From contig CAYRGN010000007.1 in the NCBI GenBank assembly GCA_964423865.1, positions 1 through 64,000 of the forward strand: a stretch of DNA of 64,000 nt, read 5' to 3'. The notes beneath the pieces were generated by a model. It did not search any database and was not told the DNA's origin. It worked only from the letters and a program-made list of their open reading frames with translations. Positions 25,848 through 34,774 of this stretch are shown here, piece by piece. How positions within the stretch are numbered: position 1 is the first letter of the stretch; each line of letters opens with the position of its first letter. The translations under genes were made by a program, and so were the position numbers. This stretch comes from Leadbetterella sp964423865 (GTDB taxonomy: Bacteria > Bacteroidota > Bacteroidia > Cytophagales > Spirosomataceae).

Positions 25848-28046
25848 ATGAGAAGTATGACCGAGGGCGTGACCTCGTTTTTTAAGGATCTGCTGAATTT
25901 TGAGATGGGCAAAAGTGAATACGACTATAACCCCACCGTAAAAGATCAGAAATCGGATAGCGACATCGAGCGGTCGGAGTTTATCAGCCGCGACCTCAGT
26001 TGGATAAAATTTAATGAAAGGGTGCTGGATCAGGTGCGGAACCCCGACCTGAATATTTTTGAGAAATTCAAGTTCCTGGCTATAGCAGGTTCCAACCTGG
26101 ACGAGTTCCTGACCGTGCGGGTAGGTAGCCTGTACAATTACCTCGACTTTGGGAAACCTCGTCTCGATTATTCGGGACTGAGGGAGAATGCGTTTAAGAA
26201 AGCCCTTCTGAACCAGGTGAAACGTTTTGCCGATGAGCGTAACCGGATCTTCCGGGAGGAGCTGAAACCCCTGTTCGAAGCCAATGAGTTTAAGATAGTG
26301 GAGTTTCGTGACCTCACCAAAGAGCAACGCCAGGAGGTGAATCGCTTTTTTGATGAGATGGTGTATCCCATGCTAACGCCCATGGTGTATGACCATACCC
26401 ACACTTTTCCGATTTTGCTGCCCCGGAACCTGGTTTTGGGTGTGGTATCGGTAGATACGCAAACCACGCTTTTCCCGGAGTCGGAAGATGCGCGCAAGCT
26501 GTCTTTTGTGCAGATTCCGTCTAACCTGCCCAAGTTCTATGAATTTGAGGAAGAAGGTATGGTGTTTTTCCTGCCTATAGAAGAAGTGGTTCGGAATAAT
26601 ATCGACAAGATCTATAAGAATGTAAAGATTGAGTCGGTTGACCTATTCAGGATCTTGCGTAATGGCGATTTTGAAATTGAAGACGATGAGCTGGACGAGG
26701 ATTTCGTGAATGAAATGAAGGAGAAAATCCGAAGTCGCCAGGCCGGGCGGATCGTTTACATGGTGATTGAAAGTTCCCCCTCGGAATACATGATGGACAT
26801 CCTCAAAAAAAAATGGGACATTGACAAATATAACATTCAGATTAATAACGAGCTGATGGACTACACCCGCTTGTGGCAGATTGTGAACCACGAAGATTTT
26901 CGGGGCTTCCTGCCCAAGCCGGCCAGTTCTATTCCGCCCTTAAACTACAATAAAGACCAGTCAATTTTTGACAATATTAGGGAGCACGATATCCTGCTCC
27001 ACCACCCTTACAACAGTTTTGAACCCGTACTTCACCTGATTGAAAAAGCGGCGGAAGACCCCAACGTACTGGCCATTAAGCTGACCATTTACCGGCTGGC
27101 CAGGAATTCAAGGATTACAGCGGCCCTGCTGCGGGCGGCGGAAAACGGCAAGCATGTATCGGCACTTTTTGAAATTAAAGCCCGGTTTGATGAGGAGAAT
27201 AACATCCGCGAGGCTGAAAAACTCCAAAAAGCAGGGTGTTTTGTAATTTATGGTATCGGTTGGCTGAAAACACATACCAAATTGATGCTGATTGTGCGGA
27301 AAGAGGGCCAACGGGTAACGCAATATGCCCACCTGGCCAGTGGAAATTACAATGAAGACACCACCAAACTGTATACCGATATCAGTTTGCTTACTGCTAA
27401 TGAAGATTATACCCACGACATTGCCGAATTCTTTAATGCCATTACGGGGCATTCCCAGCCGGGGTCGTATTCCAACCTGATCACCTCGCCGAAAGATATG
27501 CGGCGGGCTATAGTGACCATGATCCGGAGAGAGGCGGAAAACGCAGGGAAAGGAGAGGTAGCCGGCATTTGTATGAAAGTAAATTCTCTGGAAGACAAAG
27601 AGGTGATAGAAGAACTGTATGCGGCCTCCCGGGCCGGGGTGAAGATAGAGCTGATTGTGCGGGGGATATGTTGCTTAAGACCAGGTAGGGAAGGGCTGAG
27701 TGAGAATATAAAAGTCCGCTCTTTGGTCGGAAATTATCTCGAACATGCGCGAATACTCTACTTTCATAACGATGGCGACCCCGAGGTTTTTGTAGGAAGC
27801 GCCGACATTATGGTACGCAGTTTCGATAAGCGGATCGAGTCGCTGTTCCAGGTGACGAATGAACACCTCGAAGGCCAGCTTATCCATATTCTGAGGGCCA
27901 ACCTTGACGACAATTATAACGCGTACGAGTTACTGGAAAACGGAGATTATACCAAAGTGGAAAACGATGGGGAACACATTCTGAATGTGCATCGTTATTT
28001 CTTTGAGAAAGAACAGCAGGAAATCACCACCGATAAATTATTCTGA
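25848..28046 (+). CDS. ppk1: Polyphosphate kinase 1
   Basis: PPK1 makes long-chain polyphosphate reversibly from ATP, using a phosphohistidine intermediate. Length is 732 residues against about 690 for the usual enzyme; the first 45 residues are an extension or a wrong start. The N domain begins SEFISRDLSWIKFNERVLDQVRNP...KFLAIAGSNLDEFLTVRVG, the family signature. The catalytic core has the HHPYNSFEPVLHLIEKAAEDPNVLAIKLTIYR block, the autophosphorylated His in YAHLASGNYNEDTTKLYTD (His495), and the LEHARILYF...SADIMVRSFDKRIESLF block. It is followed 4 nt later by msrA and then a HIT gene, so these three are probably cotranscribed. That would fit a stress-response grouping, but that is inference. 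Confidence 0.96.
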   Translation: MRSMTEGVTSFFKDLLNFEMGKSEYDYNPTVKDQKSDSDIERSEFISRDLSWIKFNERVLDQVRNPDLNIFEKFKFLAIAGSNLDEFLTVRVGSLYNYLDFGKPRLDYSGLRENAFKKALLNQVKRFADERNRIFREELKPLFEANEFKIVEFRDLTKEQRQEVNRFFDEMVYPMLTPMVYDHTHTFPILLPRNLVLGVVSVDTQTTLFPESEDARKLSFVQIPSNLPKFYEFEEEGMVFFLPIEEVVRNNIDKIYKNVKIESVDLFRILRNGDFEIEDDELDEDFVNEMKEKIRSRQAGRIVYMVIESSPSEYMMDILKKKWDIDKYNIQINNELMDYTRLWQIVNHEDFRGFLPKPASSIPPLNYNKDQSIFDNIREHDILLHHPYNSFEPVLHLIEKAAEDPNVLAIKLTIYRLARNSRITAALLRAAENGKHVSALFEIKARFDEENNIREAEKLQKAGCFVIYGIGWLKTHTKLMLIVRKEGQRVTQYAHLASGNYNEDTTKLYTDISLLTANEDYTHDIAEFFNAITGHSQPGSYSNLITSPKDMRRAIVTMIRREAENAGKGEVAGICMKVNSLEDKEVIEELYAASRAGVKIELIVRGICCLRPGREGLSENIKVRSLVGNYLEHARILYFHNDGDPEVFVGSADIMVRSFDKRIESLFQVTNEHLEGQLIHILRANLDDNYNAYELLENGDYTKVENDGEHILNVHRYFFEKEQQEITTDKLF

Positions 28047-28050
28047 ACAC

Positions 28051-28668
28051 ATGTTTAAATTTTGGATACTTTTGCTGGTGAGTGTTTTGGCTTGTTCGCA
28101 AAAAACAAAAAGAGAAGATCAACAGATGAATCATTTAGAAACCGCCGTATTGGCAGGAGGCTGCTTCTGGTGTACAGAGGCCGTATTTGAACAGTTGAAA
28201 GGAGTAGATCAGGTAGAGCCGGGCTATGCGGGCGGACACGTGGTTAACCCTACCTATGAACAGGTTTGTACCGGTACCACCGGCCATGCGGAAGTCATCC
28301 GGATCTCGTACGATCCTGAGGTTATCCATTTTGAGGAATTATTGGAAGTTTTTTTTAAAACCCATGACCCTACAAGCCTGAACCGCCAGGGCGGTGATAT
28401 TGGCCCCCAGTACCGGTCTGCCATTTTCTATAGAAATGAGTATGAAAAGGAGATTTCGGAGAACATCATTCGTGAGCTGGACCAGTCGGGCTATTACCCC
28501 GATAAAATAGTGACCACCCTGGAACCCCTGGATACCTGCTATATCGCAGAGAATTATCATCACGATTATTTCCGGTTGAACGGCGACAAGAATCCTTATT
28601 GCCAGGTGGTGATCAGGCCCAAGCTGGAGAAGTTTGAAAAGGTGTTCAAAGATAAAATTAAAGACTAA
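28051..28668 (+). CDS. msrA: Peptide-methionine (S)-S-oxide reductase MsrA, lipoprotein form
   Basis: Reduces methionine-S-sulfoxide in damaged proteins. The family motif GGCFWCTEAVFEQLKGV holds the catalytic Cys (Cys38 from the chosen start). YAGGHVVNPTYEQVCTGTTGHAEVIRISYDP and DPTSLNRQGGDIGPQYRSAIFY are characteristic MsrA blocks. Starting at ATG 28051 gives a lipoprotein signal (MFKFWILLLVSVLAC, Cys15), so the enzyme is probably membrane-anchored in the periplasm, where oxidised envelope proteins occur. An upstream in-frame start inside ppk1 is unlikely. It is 4 nt from ppk1 and 3 nt from the HIT gene. Confidence 0.95.
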   Translation: MFKFWILLLVSVLACSQKTKREDQQMNHLETAVLAGGCFWCTEAVFEQLKGVDQVEPGYAGGHVVNPTYEQVCTGTTGHAEVIRISYDPEVIHFEELLEVFFKTHDPTSLNRQGGDIGPQYRSAIFYRNEYEKEISENIIRELDQSGYYPDKIVTTLEPLDTCYIAENYHHDYFRLNGDKNPYCQVVIRPKLEKFEKVFKDKIKD

Positions 28669-28671
28669 TTC

Positions 28672-29061
28672 ATGGCCACTATTTTCAGTAAGATCGTAGC
28701 CGGTGAAATACCGGCCCATAAAATTGCGGAGAACGAGGAGTTTCTGGCATTTCTGGATGTTTTCCCCTGTCATGAAGGACACACCCTGGTGATTCCCAAA
28801 AAAGAGGTGGATTACCTTTTCGATCTGGACGATGCCACCTATACGCGTTTGTTTTCTTTTGCAAAGTCCTTAGAACCGGCCATAAAAAATGCCGTACCCT
28901 GCCTGCGCGTTGGACTGGCTGTAGTAGGATTGGAAGTACCCCACGTACACATTCATCTGATTCCAATGAACAGTATGGCAGATATGGACTTTACCTCTAA
29001 GCTAAAAGTCTCGCAGGAAGAGCTGGCGGCTACGGCAGGCCGGATCCGGTCATCTTTATGA
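28672..29061 (+). CDS. HIT-family nucleotide hydrolase
   Basis: Histidine-triad protein of 129 residues. The family motif HVHIHLIP (His91, His93, His95) is followed by M-N-S-M. The N-terminus FSKIVAGEIPAHKIAENEEFLAFLDVFPCHEGHTLVIPKKEV is the standard HINT/Hit beginning. Such proteins cleave nucleoside phosphoramidates or related compounds; the physiological substrate is not known. It is third in the ppk1-msrA-HIT unit. Its last 6 nt overlap the end of the convergent flippase gene, leaving no room for an ordinary terminator between them. Confidence 0.93.
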   Translation: MATIFSKIVAGEIPAHKIAENEEFLAFLDVFPCHEGHTLVIPKKEVDYLFDLDDATYTRLFSFAKSLEPAIKNAVPCLRVGLAVVGLEVPHVHIHLIPMNSMADMDFTSKLKVSQEELAATAGRIRSSL

Positions 29062-30546
29062 AACAGGCCTTTTCTTCTCCACGAAATATATAAGTGCCAC
29101 GAAAGCGGCGCACAGCAGCCCCTGGAGCAATATTGACCGCATAATCTGGCTGTTATCCACAAATGAATATCCCCAGATAATCAGGGCGGCCACGCCCAGG
29201 TAGAAAAGAATACGCCCGGTTTCGTAGGGGATGGGATAATGTTTCTGGCCAAGCCAGTAGCACGATCCCACCATCAGTGCTGAAGAAACCGCAAAGGCAA
29301 CGGCACAACCCAAAAAGCCCAGGGAAGGAATCAGCGCCATGTTTAACAGCACTGTAAGGGCCATGGCACCTGCCGTAATGTAAGTACCGTATTGGGTTTG
29401 ATCGCTTAATTTAAACCAGATGGTCAAATTGCTGTAAAGCCCGATAAAGAGGTTGGCCAGCAGCAAGACAGGTACCACAAATAGCCCTTGCCGGTAATTT
29501 TCTCCCAAAATCAGCCCGATCCAGTTCAGGTTCAGGCTCACCGCTACCCAGATAAAAATACAGGCAATGGTAAACCATTTGGTACTGAGAGCAATCATCC
29601 CCGGTGAATTCCGGTCGCCCATTTTTGAGAAAAATAAGGGTTCTGCCGCATAGCGGTAAGCCTGTACCACCAGGGTCATGAAGATAGACAACTTATATAC
29701 ATTGGTGTAAATCCCAAATGCCGTGTCTACATCCGGGAAGGCCGGGTAAAAACCCTCGGGGAGAAACTTCCGGAACAGCAACCGGTCAGCAGTGAGGTTG
29801 ATAGAGCCGGCGAGTCCCATAATCATCAGGGGCCAGGCGTATGTCAGCACCACTTGTAGTTTATCCCATAACCAGGTGATGCGGAACCCCACAAATTCCT
29901 TCCAAAGCAGCAGTAAGGTGATGAGACTGGCCACGTAATTGGCATAAATAATGAAATCAGGCCCCTTTTCTACGCTATAAAAAGTGGAGATGAAGTCCTT
30001 GTGCTCCGGCAGAAAGCGGCCGGTAACAATACCGTGGCAGAAATAAATGAAAAAGAGGGTCACCAATATATTGATGAGGATATTGGCCAGCTTAATGGCC
30101 ACGAACTTTTTCGCCTGATTATTTGCCCTTAATTTCACAAAAGCAATAGCACATACGGCATCCGTCAGCAGCACCAGAGAAAGTAAGGTAATCAGGTGTT
30201 CAGAATGGGGGAAATTCAGCGCGCTCGCTAAAGGCGTGGCAAACAAAATCAGTAAGCCGGCAAACGTGGATCCGAACGCCAGAATAAAGGTCAGAATCAG
30301 GTTAAAATATTCCGACTGGTTTTCTTTTTGAGAAGTATAACGGAAGAAAGCGGTCTCCATACCGAAAGTAAAAAGGATGTTGAGCGGAATCATGTAGGTG
30401 TAAAAAAGCCCGTTCTCCGCCAGCATTTCAGGCTGATTAAAGGCACGGGTGTGTACCGCCACCATTAGCCAGTTCAGCAGTCGGCCCACAATGGTGCTCA
30501 TTCCATACAGCACGGCATCACCGGCTAACTTCCTTAAAAAACTCAT
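29056..30546 (-). CDS. Polysaccharide biosynthesis/flippase-like membrane protein (MOP superfamily)
   Basis: Integral membrane protein of 496 residues with about 14 hydrophobic segments. The N-terminus (MSFLRKLAGDAVLYGMSTIVGRLLNWLMVAVHTRAF) is typical of Wzx/polysaccharide-transport proteins of Bacteroidota. Other landmarks are a NLTADRLLFRKFLPEG segment and a GIYTNVYKLSIFMTLVVQAYRYAAEPLFFSKM segment, matching the MATE/MurJ/Wzx fold. Its probable job is moving lipid-linked sugars across the inner membrane. The substrate is unknown, and no glycosyltransferases lie nearby. It is convergent with the HIT gene (6-nt tail overlap) and divergent from the tRNA-Leu unit. Confidence 0.88.
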   Translation of the reverse strand: MSFLRKLAGDAVLYGMSTIVGRLLNWLMVAVHTRAFNQPEMLAENGLFYTYMIPLNILFTFGMETAFFRYTSQKENQSEYFNLILTFILAFGSTFAGLLILFATPLASALNFPHSEHLITLLSLVLLTDAVCAIAFVKLRANNQAKKFVAIKLANILINILVTLFFIYFCHGIVTGRFLPEHKDFISTFYSVEKGPDFIIYANYVASLITLLLLWKEFVGFRITWLWDKLQVVLTYAWPLMIMGLAGSINLTADRLLFRKFLPEGFYPAFPDVDTAFGIYTNVYKLSIFMTLVVQAYRYAAEPLFFSKMGDRNSPGMIALSTKWFTIACIFIWVAVSLNLNWIGLILGENYRQGLFVVPVLLLANLFIGLYSNLTIWFKLSDQTQYGTYITAGAMALTVLLNMALIPSLGFLGCAVAFAVSSALMVGSCYWLGQKHYPIPYETGRILFYLGVAALIIWGYSFVDNSQIMRSILLQGLLCAAFVALIYFVEKKRPVS

Positions 30547-30652
30547 GGGTTGATTTTTGGGGCAATTTTCAAAAAAATAGCTGATTTTTCAAAACAAGCG
30601 TGTGTTTCGAAATTTTTTTCAGGAAGATCTTCTCCGTTTGAAAATAAACTCC

Positions 30653-30660
30653 TACCTTTG
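30653..30660 (+). promoter_or_regulatory. -7 element (TACCTTTG) of the tRNA-Leu gene
   Basis: TACCTTTG followed by CAGCCCG is the common form of stable-RNA promoters in Bacteroidota (TAnnTTTG). It lies 28 bp before the tRNA 5' end. A TTTG at 30637 is too close to be a standard -33 element. Confidence 0.65.
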
Positions 30661-30688
30661 CAGCCCGAATAAGACAGGTGAATTTTTT

Positions 30689-30770
30689 GCGGGCGTGGCG
30701 GAACTGGTAGACGTGCTAGACTTAGGATCTAGTGCCGCAAGGCGTGGGGGTTCGATTCCCTCCGCCCGTA
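30689..30770 (+). tRNA. tRNA-Leu (anticodon TAG)
   Basis: An 82-nt tRNA. The acceptor stem GCGGGCG pairs with CGCCCGT (last pair G-U), with discriminator A. The D loop includes GGTAGAC. The anticodon stem-loop CTAGA-CTTAGGA-TCTAG reads anticodon TAG. A class II variable arm (TGCCGCAAGGCGT) is present, as expected for leucine, and the T arm is GGGGGTTCGATTCCCTC. CCA is not encoded. An intrinsic terminator follows. Confidence 0.97.
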
Positions 30771-30777
30771 CTTCTGA

Positions 30778-30807
30778 CCCTTCAACCCGGACGGTTGAAG
30801 GGTTTTT
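30778..30807 (+). terminator. Intrinsic terminator after tRNA-Leu
   Basis: CCCTTCAACC, a 5-nt loop, GGTTGAAGGG (perfect 10-bp stem) and TTTTT. It separates the tRNA from the trigger factor gene 23 bp downstream. Confidence 0.88.
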
Positions 30808-30829
30808 AAATTTAAAAACGTCAGTATAA

Positions 30830-32170
30830 ATGCAGACAAAATTTGATAAAGTATCTTCTACGCTGGGTGAGTTGCACGTGGAAGTTAGCCAGGCGGATTA
30901 CCAACCCGCAGTGGATAAAAAAATCAGAGAATATGCGAAAACAGCACAGGTGAAAGGCTTCCGGCCCGGCCATGTGCCCATTCCTTATATTAAAAATCTC
31001 TACGGAAAGAGCATTCTGGTCGATGAGGTGATCCGAATCGCCAGCCAGGGCGTAAACGACGTGATCAAAGAACAAAACCTGAATATCGTAGGAGAACCCA
31101 AGCCCAAAGAAGACGCCTACAATATCGACTGGCACACCCAGAAAGATTTTGCATTCGACTACGAGATCGGCTTTGCGTCTGACTTTACGGTAGACCTGGG
31201 GAAAATTCCCGCTATCGTAGAATATGAGATTGAACCTTCAGAAGAACAGGTAAATACTTCTATTGAAGACCTGAAAAAGCGTTTCGGGGTAGATAAAGAG
31301 CCCGAAGTTTCAGAAGAAGGCGACCTGATTTTCGGAAAGCTCCAGCAGGAAGCCAGCGAATTTTTCTTCCAGTCGGGAATTCCAACCGACAAGGTGAAAG
31401 CTGATGCCAAAGCACAGTTTATCGGCGTAAAACAAGGCGACAAACTCAAATTTGATATCCAGTCGATCTTCGAAACCGTGAAAGAACTGGGCTTTGCTAC
31501 GGGTAAATCAGACGAAGAAGCCGGACAATTGGAAGGAGAGTTTGAATTTGAGGTAGAGCGTATCAGCCGAGTAGAACCTTCGGAACTTAACCAGGAGTTT
31601 TTCGACAAAGTGCTGGGTGCAGATAAAGCCAAAGACGAGAAAGAATTTGTAGAGCAGGTGAAAGCCATCATCAAAGATAACTACCGCAGAGAGTCGGACT
31701 TCCTGTTTGATTTTGATGTGGAGAAAGGCCTTCTGGAAAGCGTGGCTATTGAACTTCCGGAAGAATTCCTGAAAACTTACCTGTTGGAAGTAAACGAAGG
31801 AAAAGCTACGGCTGAAGACCTGGAAAGAGAGTTTCCGGCCATCCTGAGAGGCATTAAGCTCGATTTTATCCGTGCCCAGGTGGCCAAAGATAACGAAGTA
31901 AAAGTAGAGTATAACGATATTCTCGAAGAAGTAAAGAGCGAAATCCGGGGCTATTTTGGCGGACAGGGCGGTTTTGACGGCATGGAGGAGTTCATTGATA
32001 ACATGGCGAAAAAACAACTGGAAGGCAATAAGGAAAATACCCGCAAATACTTTGACCGGGCCTTTGGCCGGAAAGTACTGGGTTTTGTGAAAGAGAAAGT
32101 ACAAAAAAGCAGCACACCGGTTTCCGTAGAGAAATTCAACGAAATCGCCAGTGAGTCGTACAAAAACTAA
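30830..32170 (+). CDS. tig: Trigger factor (ribosome-associated chaperone)
   Basis: Ribosome-bound chaperone that meets nascent chains. Length is 446 residues, close to the family norm. The N-terminal ribosome-binding domain has the signature KTAQVKGFRPGHVPIPYIKNLYGKSILVDEV (consensus GFRxGxxP). The middle region, where the FKBP-type prolyl isomerase sits in E. coli, is poorly conserved (FFFQSGIPTDKVKADAKAQFIGVKQGDKLKFDIQ), as often in Bacteroidota, so isomerase activity is doubtful. The C-terminal arms are helical (VEKGLLESVAIELPEEFLKTYLLEVNEG). It is followed by a terminator and then clpP and clpX, the common tig-clpP-clpX order. Confidence 0.95.
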   Translation: MQTKFDKVSSTLGELHVEVSQADYQPAVDKKIREYAKTAQVKGFRPGHVPIPYIKNLYGKSILVDEVIRIASQGVNDVIKEQNLNIVGEPKPKEDAYNIDWHTQKDFAFDYEIGFASDFTVDLGKIPAIVEYEIEPSEEQVNTSIEDLKKRFGVDKEPEVSEEGDLIFGKLQQEASEFFFQSGIPTDKVKADAKAQFIGVKQGDKLKFDIQSIFETVKELGFATGKSDEEAGQLEGEFEFEVERISRVEPSELNQEFFDKVLGADKAKDEKEFVEQVKAIIKDNYRRESDFLFDFDVEKGLLESVAIELPEEFLKTYLLEVNEGKATAEDLEREFPAILRGIKLDFIRAQVAKDNEVKVEYNDILEEVKSEIRGYFGGQGGFDGMEEFIDNMAKKQLEGNKENTRKYFDRAFGRKVLGFVKEKVQKSSTPVSVEKFNEIASESYKN

Positions 32171-32188
32171 TAAAGGCAGTTTTAACGG

Positions 32189-32224
32189 AAAATCGGGTAA
32201 GGGGAGATCTCCTGCCCGATTTTT
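32189..32224 (+). terminator. Intrinsic terminator between tig and clpP
   Basis: AAAATCGGG (32189-32197) pairs with CCCGATTTT (32215-32223), with an inner GGAGATCTCC hairpin, followed by a T-rich stretch. clpP therefore probably has its own promoter. Confidence 0.75.
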
Positions 32225-32252
32225 GCTTTTCGAAACTTTTCTGTTACTTTTC
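32222..32252 (+). promoter_or_regulatory. Probable clpP-clpX promoter (TTTG-19 bp-TACTTTTC)
   Basis: TTTG at 32222-32225, a 19-bp spacer and TACTTTTC at 32245-32252: correct spacing for the Bacteroidetes -33/-7 pair, with one mismatch in the last base of the -7 element. The leader would be about 30 nt before the clpP ATG at 32288. Confidence 0.5.
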
Positions 32253-32287
32253 GTTGTTTTCTTTCCATAATAAAGATTTATCAAACT

Positions 32288-32965
32288 ATGAATTTCGGAG
32301 AAGAATTTAGAAAATATGCGGTACATCACGCGGGCATCAGCGGTCTGACGTTCGATGATTACATGAAGCACAACGTGACCAATATGACCCCCAATATCAT
32401 TGAGGAACGTCCGATGCGTTTTGCGGCCATTGATGTTTTTTCCCGCCTGATCATGGACCGGATCATTTTCCTCGGAACGGGGGTAGATGACCAGGTAGCC
32501 AATATTGTGGTGGCACAGCTGCTGTTCCTGGAGTCGGTAGATGCCAAGAAAGACATCCTGATGTATATCAACAGCCCGGGCGGTTCGGTTTACGCCGGAT
32601 TGGGCATGTACGATACCATGCAATATGTTCGGCCGGAAGTTGGTACCATTTGTACCTCCCTTGCCGCTTCTATGGGTGCTGTTTTGCTGGCGGGAGGAGC
32701 CGCCGGTAAACGTACGGCCCTGCCCCATGCGAGAGTGATGATTCACCAGCCCAGCGGTGGCGCCCAGGGGCAGTCGAGAGACATGGAAATCACCGTGAAG
32801 CAAATCATTGAATTGCGGAAAGAATTGTACGAGATCCTGGCGCAGCATACCGGCAAAAGTTACGAGGAGATCGACCGGGATTCTGATCGCGACTACTGGA
32901 TGAAGGCCGAGGAGGCAAAAGCCTACGGCCTGATCGACGAAGTGCTTTACCGGGATAAAAACTAA
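32288..32965 (+). CDS. clpP: ATP-dependent Clp protease proteolytic subunit ClpP
   Basis: Serine peptidase of 225 residues that forms the degradation chamber with ClpX or ClpA-type ATPases. The catalytic triad is visible: Ser128 in TSLAASMGAVLLAGG, His153 in ARVMIHQPSGG and Asp202 in SDRDYWMKAEEAKAYGLID. The spacing between the three is the same as in the E. coli enzyme. The N-terminal extension (residues 1-30, GEEFRKYAVHHAGISGLTFDDYMK) is of a kind seen in Bacteroidota homologues and may be processed. clpX begins 21 nt downstream in the same operon. Confidence 0.97.
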   Translation: MNFGEEFRKYAVHHAGISGLTFDDYMKHNVTNMTPNIIEERPMRFAAIDVFSRLIMDRIIFLGTGVDDQVANIVVAQLLFLESVDAKKDILMYINSPGGSVYAGLGMYDTMQYVRPEVGTICTSLAASMGAVLLAGGAAGKRTALPHARVMIHQPSGGAQGQSRDMEITVKQIIELRKELYEILAQHTGKSYEEIDRDSDRDYWMKAEEAKAYGLIDEVLYRDKN

Positions 32966-32986
32966 ACCGTGCCGGTATAAAAAATT

Positions 32987-34252
32987 ATGGCAAAAACAAA
33001 AGAAGAGAGCTGCTCATTCTGTGGCAGAAAGAAAAATGAAGTAGAAATCCTGCTTTCCGGGCAAAGCGGAAACATCTGTAATAACTGTATCGAACAGGGC
33101 TATGAGATGATTCAGCGGGAAATCTACGGGATAGATGTGGCTAAGCCTAAGAAGAAAAAAGGCGATACCGCCCCGAAATTTGAATTGAGGCCGCCCCAGG
33201 AACTGAAAAAGTACCTGGACAAGTACATTATTGGCCAGGACGAAGCCAAGAAGGTGCTGACTGTGGCCGTGTATAACCATTACAAGCGCTTGATGCAGCC
33301 GCCTACCGATGACGATGTGAATATCGAGAAATCGAATATCATCATGGTGGGAGAAACCGGTACGGGTAAGACTTACCTGGCCCGCACCATCGCCCGCATG
33401 CTGCAGGTGCCGTTTGCTATTGCCGATGCCACCGTTTTAACCGAAGCCGGATATGTGGGCGAAGACATTGAAAGTATTCTTACCCGCTTGTTGCAGGCCG
33501 CAGACTATAACGTGGAGAAGGCTCAGCGGGGCATTGTGTATATTGACGAGATCGATAAGATTGCCCGTAAGTCAGATAACCCTTCCATTACCCGCGATGT
33601 GAGCGGAGAAGGGGTGCAGCAGGGCCTTCTGAAGCTGCTGGAAGGCTCGGTGGTGGGGGTTCCGCCCCAGGGTGGCCGCAAGCACCCCGACCAGCAACTG
33701 GTGCAGGTAAATACGGAGAATATCCTCTTCATTTGTGGGGGCGCTTTTGACGGTATTGCCCGGCATATCGCCAAGCGTATCAACACCTCGCCCATCGGTT
33801 TCCGCCAGGAGGGAAAAGGGGTAGACCTGAATAACGAAGAAAGCCTGATGCGGTACGTGACCCAGCAAGACCTGAAGTCGTTTGGGCTCATTCCCGAGTT
33901 GATCGGTCGGCTACCGCTGCTGACTTACCTGAATCCTTTAGACCGGAATACCCTGAAACGTATTCTTACAGAGCCCCAGAACGCCCTGGTAAAGCAATAC
34001 CAGAAGCTGTTCAACATGGAGGGCATTGCGCTCACTTTTGAGGAGGCGGCCCTGGATTACATCGTAGATCAGGCGGTCAAATTTAGCCTCGGTGCCCGCG
34101 GATTGCGGTCCATTTGTGAATCTATTCTCACGGATGCCATGTTTGATTTGCCTTCGGACAAAAGCGTGAAAGACTTCACCGTGACAGAAGAATACGCCCG
34201 TGCTAAATTTGAGCATTCTTCCCTGTACGAAATCAAGAAAGACGCGGCGTAA
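32987..34252 (+). CDS. clpX: ATP-dependent Clp protease ATP-binding subunit ClpX
   Basis: AAA+ unfoldase of 421 residues that feeds ClpP. The N-terminal zinc-binding domain has Cys9, Cys12, Cys31 and Cys34 (CSFCGRKK...CNNC). Walker A is GETGTGKT (Lys128). The pore-loop segment is EAGYVGEDIESIL. Walker B is IVYIDEIDKI (Asp187, Glu188). The region FSLGARGLRSICESILTDAMFDLPS carries the sensor 2 Arg. A ClpP-docking IGF-type loop is expected in the 260-290 region (SPIGFRQEGKGV) and contains I-G-F. It is cotranscribed with clpP and closed by a strong terminator. Confidence 0.97.
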   Translation: MAKTKEESCSFCGRKKNEVEILLSGQSGNICNNCIEQGYEMIQREIYGIDVAKPKKKKGDTAPKFELRPPQELKKYLDKYIIGQDEAKKVLTVAVYNHYKRLMQPPTDDDVNIEKSNIIMVGETGTGKTYLARTIARMLQVPFAIADATVLTEAGYVGEDIESILTRLLQAADYNVEKAQRGIVYIDEIDKIARKSDNPSITRDVSGEGVQQGLLKLLEGSVVGVPPQGGRKHPDQQLVQVNTENILFICGGAFDGIARHIAKRINTSPIGFRQEGKGVDLNNEESLMRYVTQQDLKSFGLIPELIGRLPLLTYLNPLDRNTLKRILTEPQNALVKQYQKLFNMEGIALTFEEAALDYIVDQAVKFSLGARGLRSICESILTDAMFDLPSDKSVKDFTVTEEYARAKFEHSSLYEIKKDAA

Positions 34253-34280
34253 GATTTGCGTTCTGAAATTTATATTACGT

Positions 34281-34308
34281 AAAGCCTGCACAAGTTGCGG
34301 GCTTTTTG
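34281..34308 (+). terminator. Intrinsic terminator after clpX
   Basis: AAAGCCTGCA, a 5-nt loop (CAAGT), then TGCGGGCTTT (10-bp stem, one T-G pair), ending in TTTTTG. Confidence 0.85.
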
Positions 34309-34342
34309 TTTAGCGCGGTTCGGACATCTTGTCTTGAATGGG

Positions 34343-34437
34343 ATTGACAATTGCGAATTACAGGAACCCCGGAGGGGTGACATGGTAGTAGTGGTGGCGG
34401 ATGTACGGGAACCCCGAAACCCCGGAGGGGCGGCATT
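34343..34437. repeat. REP-like repeat, left copy (CCCCGGAGGGG units)
   Basis: Begins near TTGACAATTGCGAATTAC and contains two units, GGAACCCCGGAGGGGTGACAT (34363) and a second at 34408-34437 with GAAACCCCGGAGGGGCGGCA. Each CCCCGGAGGGG is itself a small palindrome. The same block recurs in inverted orientation at 34775-34865, on the far side of a decayed gene. Confidence 0.75.
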
Positions 34438-34732
34438 AATTGATATAAGTATGATTCATTAAAGAAGATCCATTCATAGCCCCATACCGATTTTTTATTT
34501 CCAGTATGTTTTTCTGGTCAGCCGGTTTTAGTGATCTAAAATATTGGGCGACATCATTTTTCTTAAAATCGGATTCTGTTTCGGTCAGTATTCCTCTTTT
34601 CACCATTGCGGTCAGATCTGCATTTGCAGAAAAGGAGTAACAACCGTATTTATAAGGCACAAAGGCATAATCCGGTTTTGCCTGATGACGGCTCAACAAA
34701 AACAATAGCTTCTGATACGAACTTTCTCTAAC
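34436..34732 (-). pseudogene. Remnant of a DUF488-type protein (N-terminal domain fragment)
   Basis: The open frame reads ESSYQKLLFLLSRHQAKPDYAFVPYKYGCYSFSANADLTAMVKRGIL and continues to SSLMNHTYIN. From memory this resembles the N-terminal module of Bacteroidota DUF488-domain proteins (QK-LLFLL...FVPYKYGC-SF-AN-DL...), where a longer DUF488 domain should follow. Here both ends are missing. A stop (34733-34735 side) cuts the frame upstream, there is no ATG, and the frame ends inside the repeat at 34436. The fragment is framed on both sides by inverted copies of a REP-like repeat. It is probably non-functional. Confidence 0.55.
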
Positions 34733-34774
34733 TCATTTCCGAAAATGTCAATGGCCAATTGATAATGGACAAAT

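Noticed and set aside
31508..32848. 446-residue open frame on the minus strand across tig and clpP
   Set aside because: It is antisense to two well-conserved genes with complete catalytic or signature residues; its translation shows no domain and is a by-product of their codon use.
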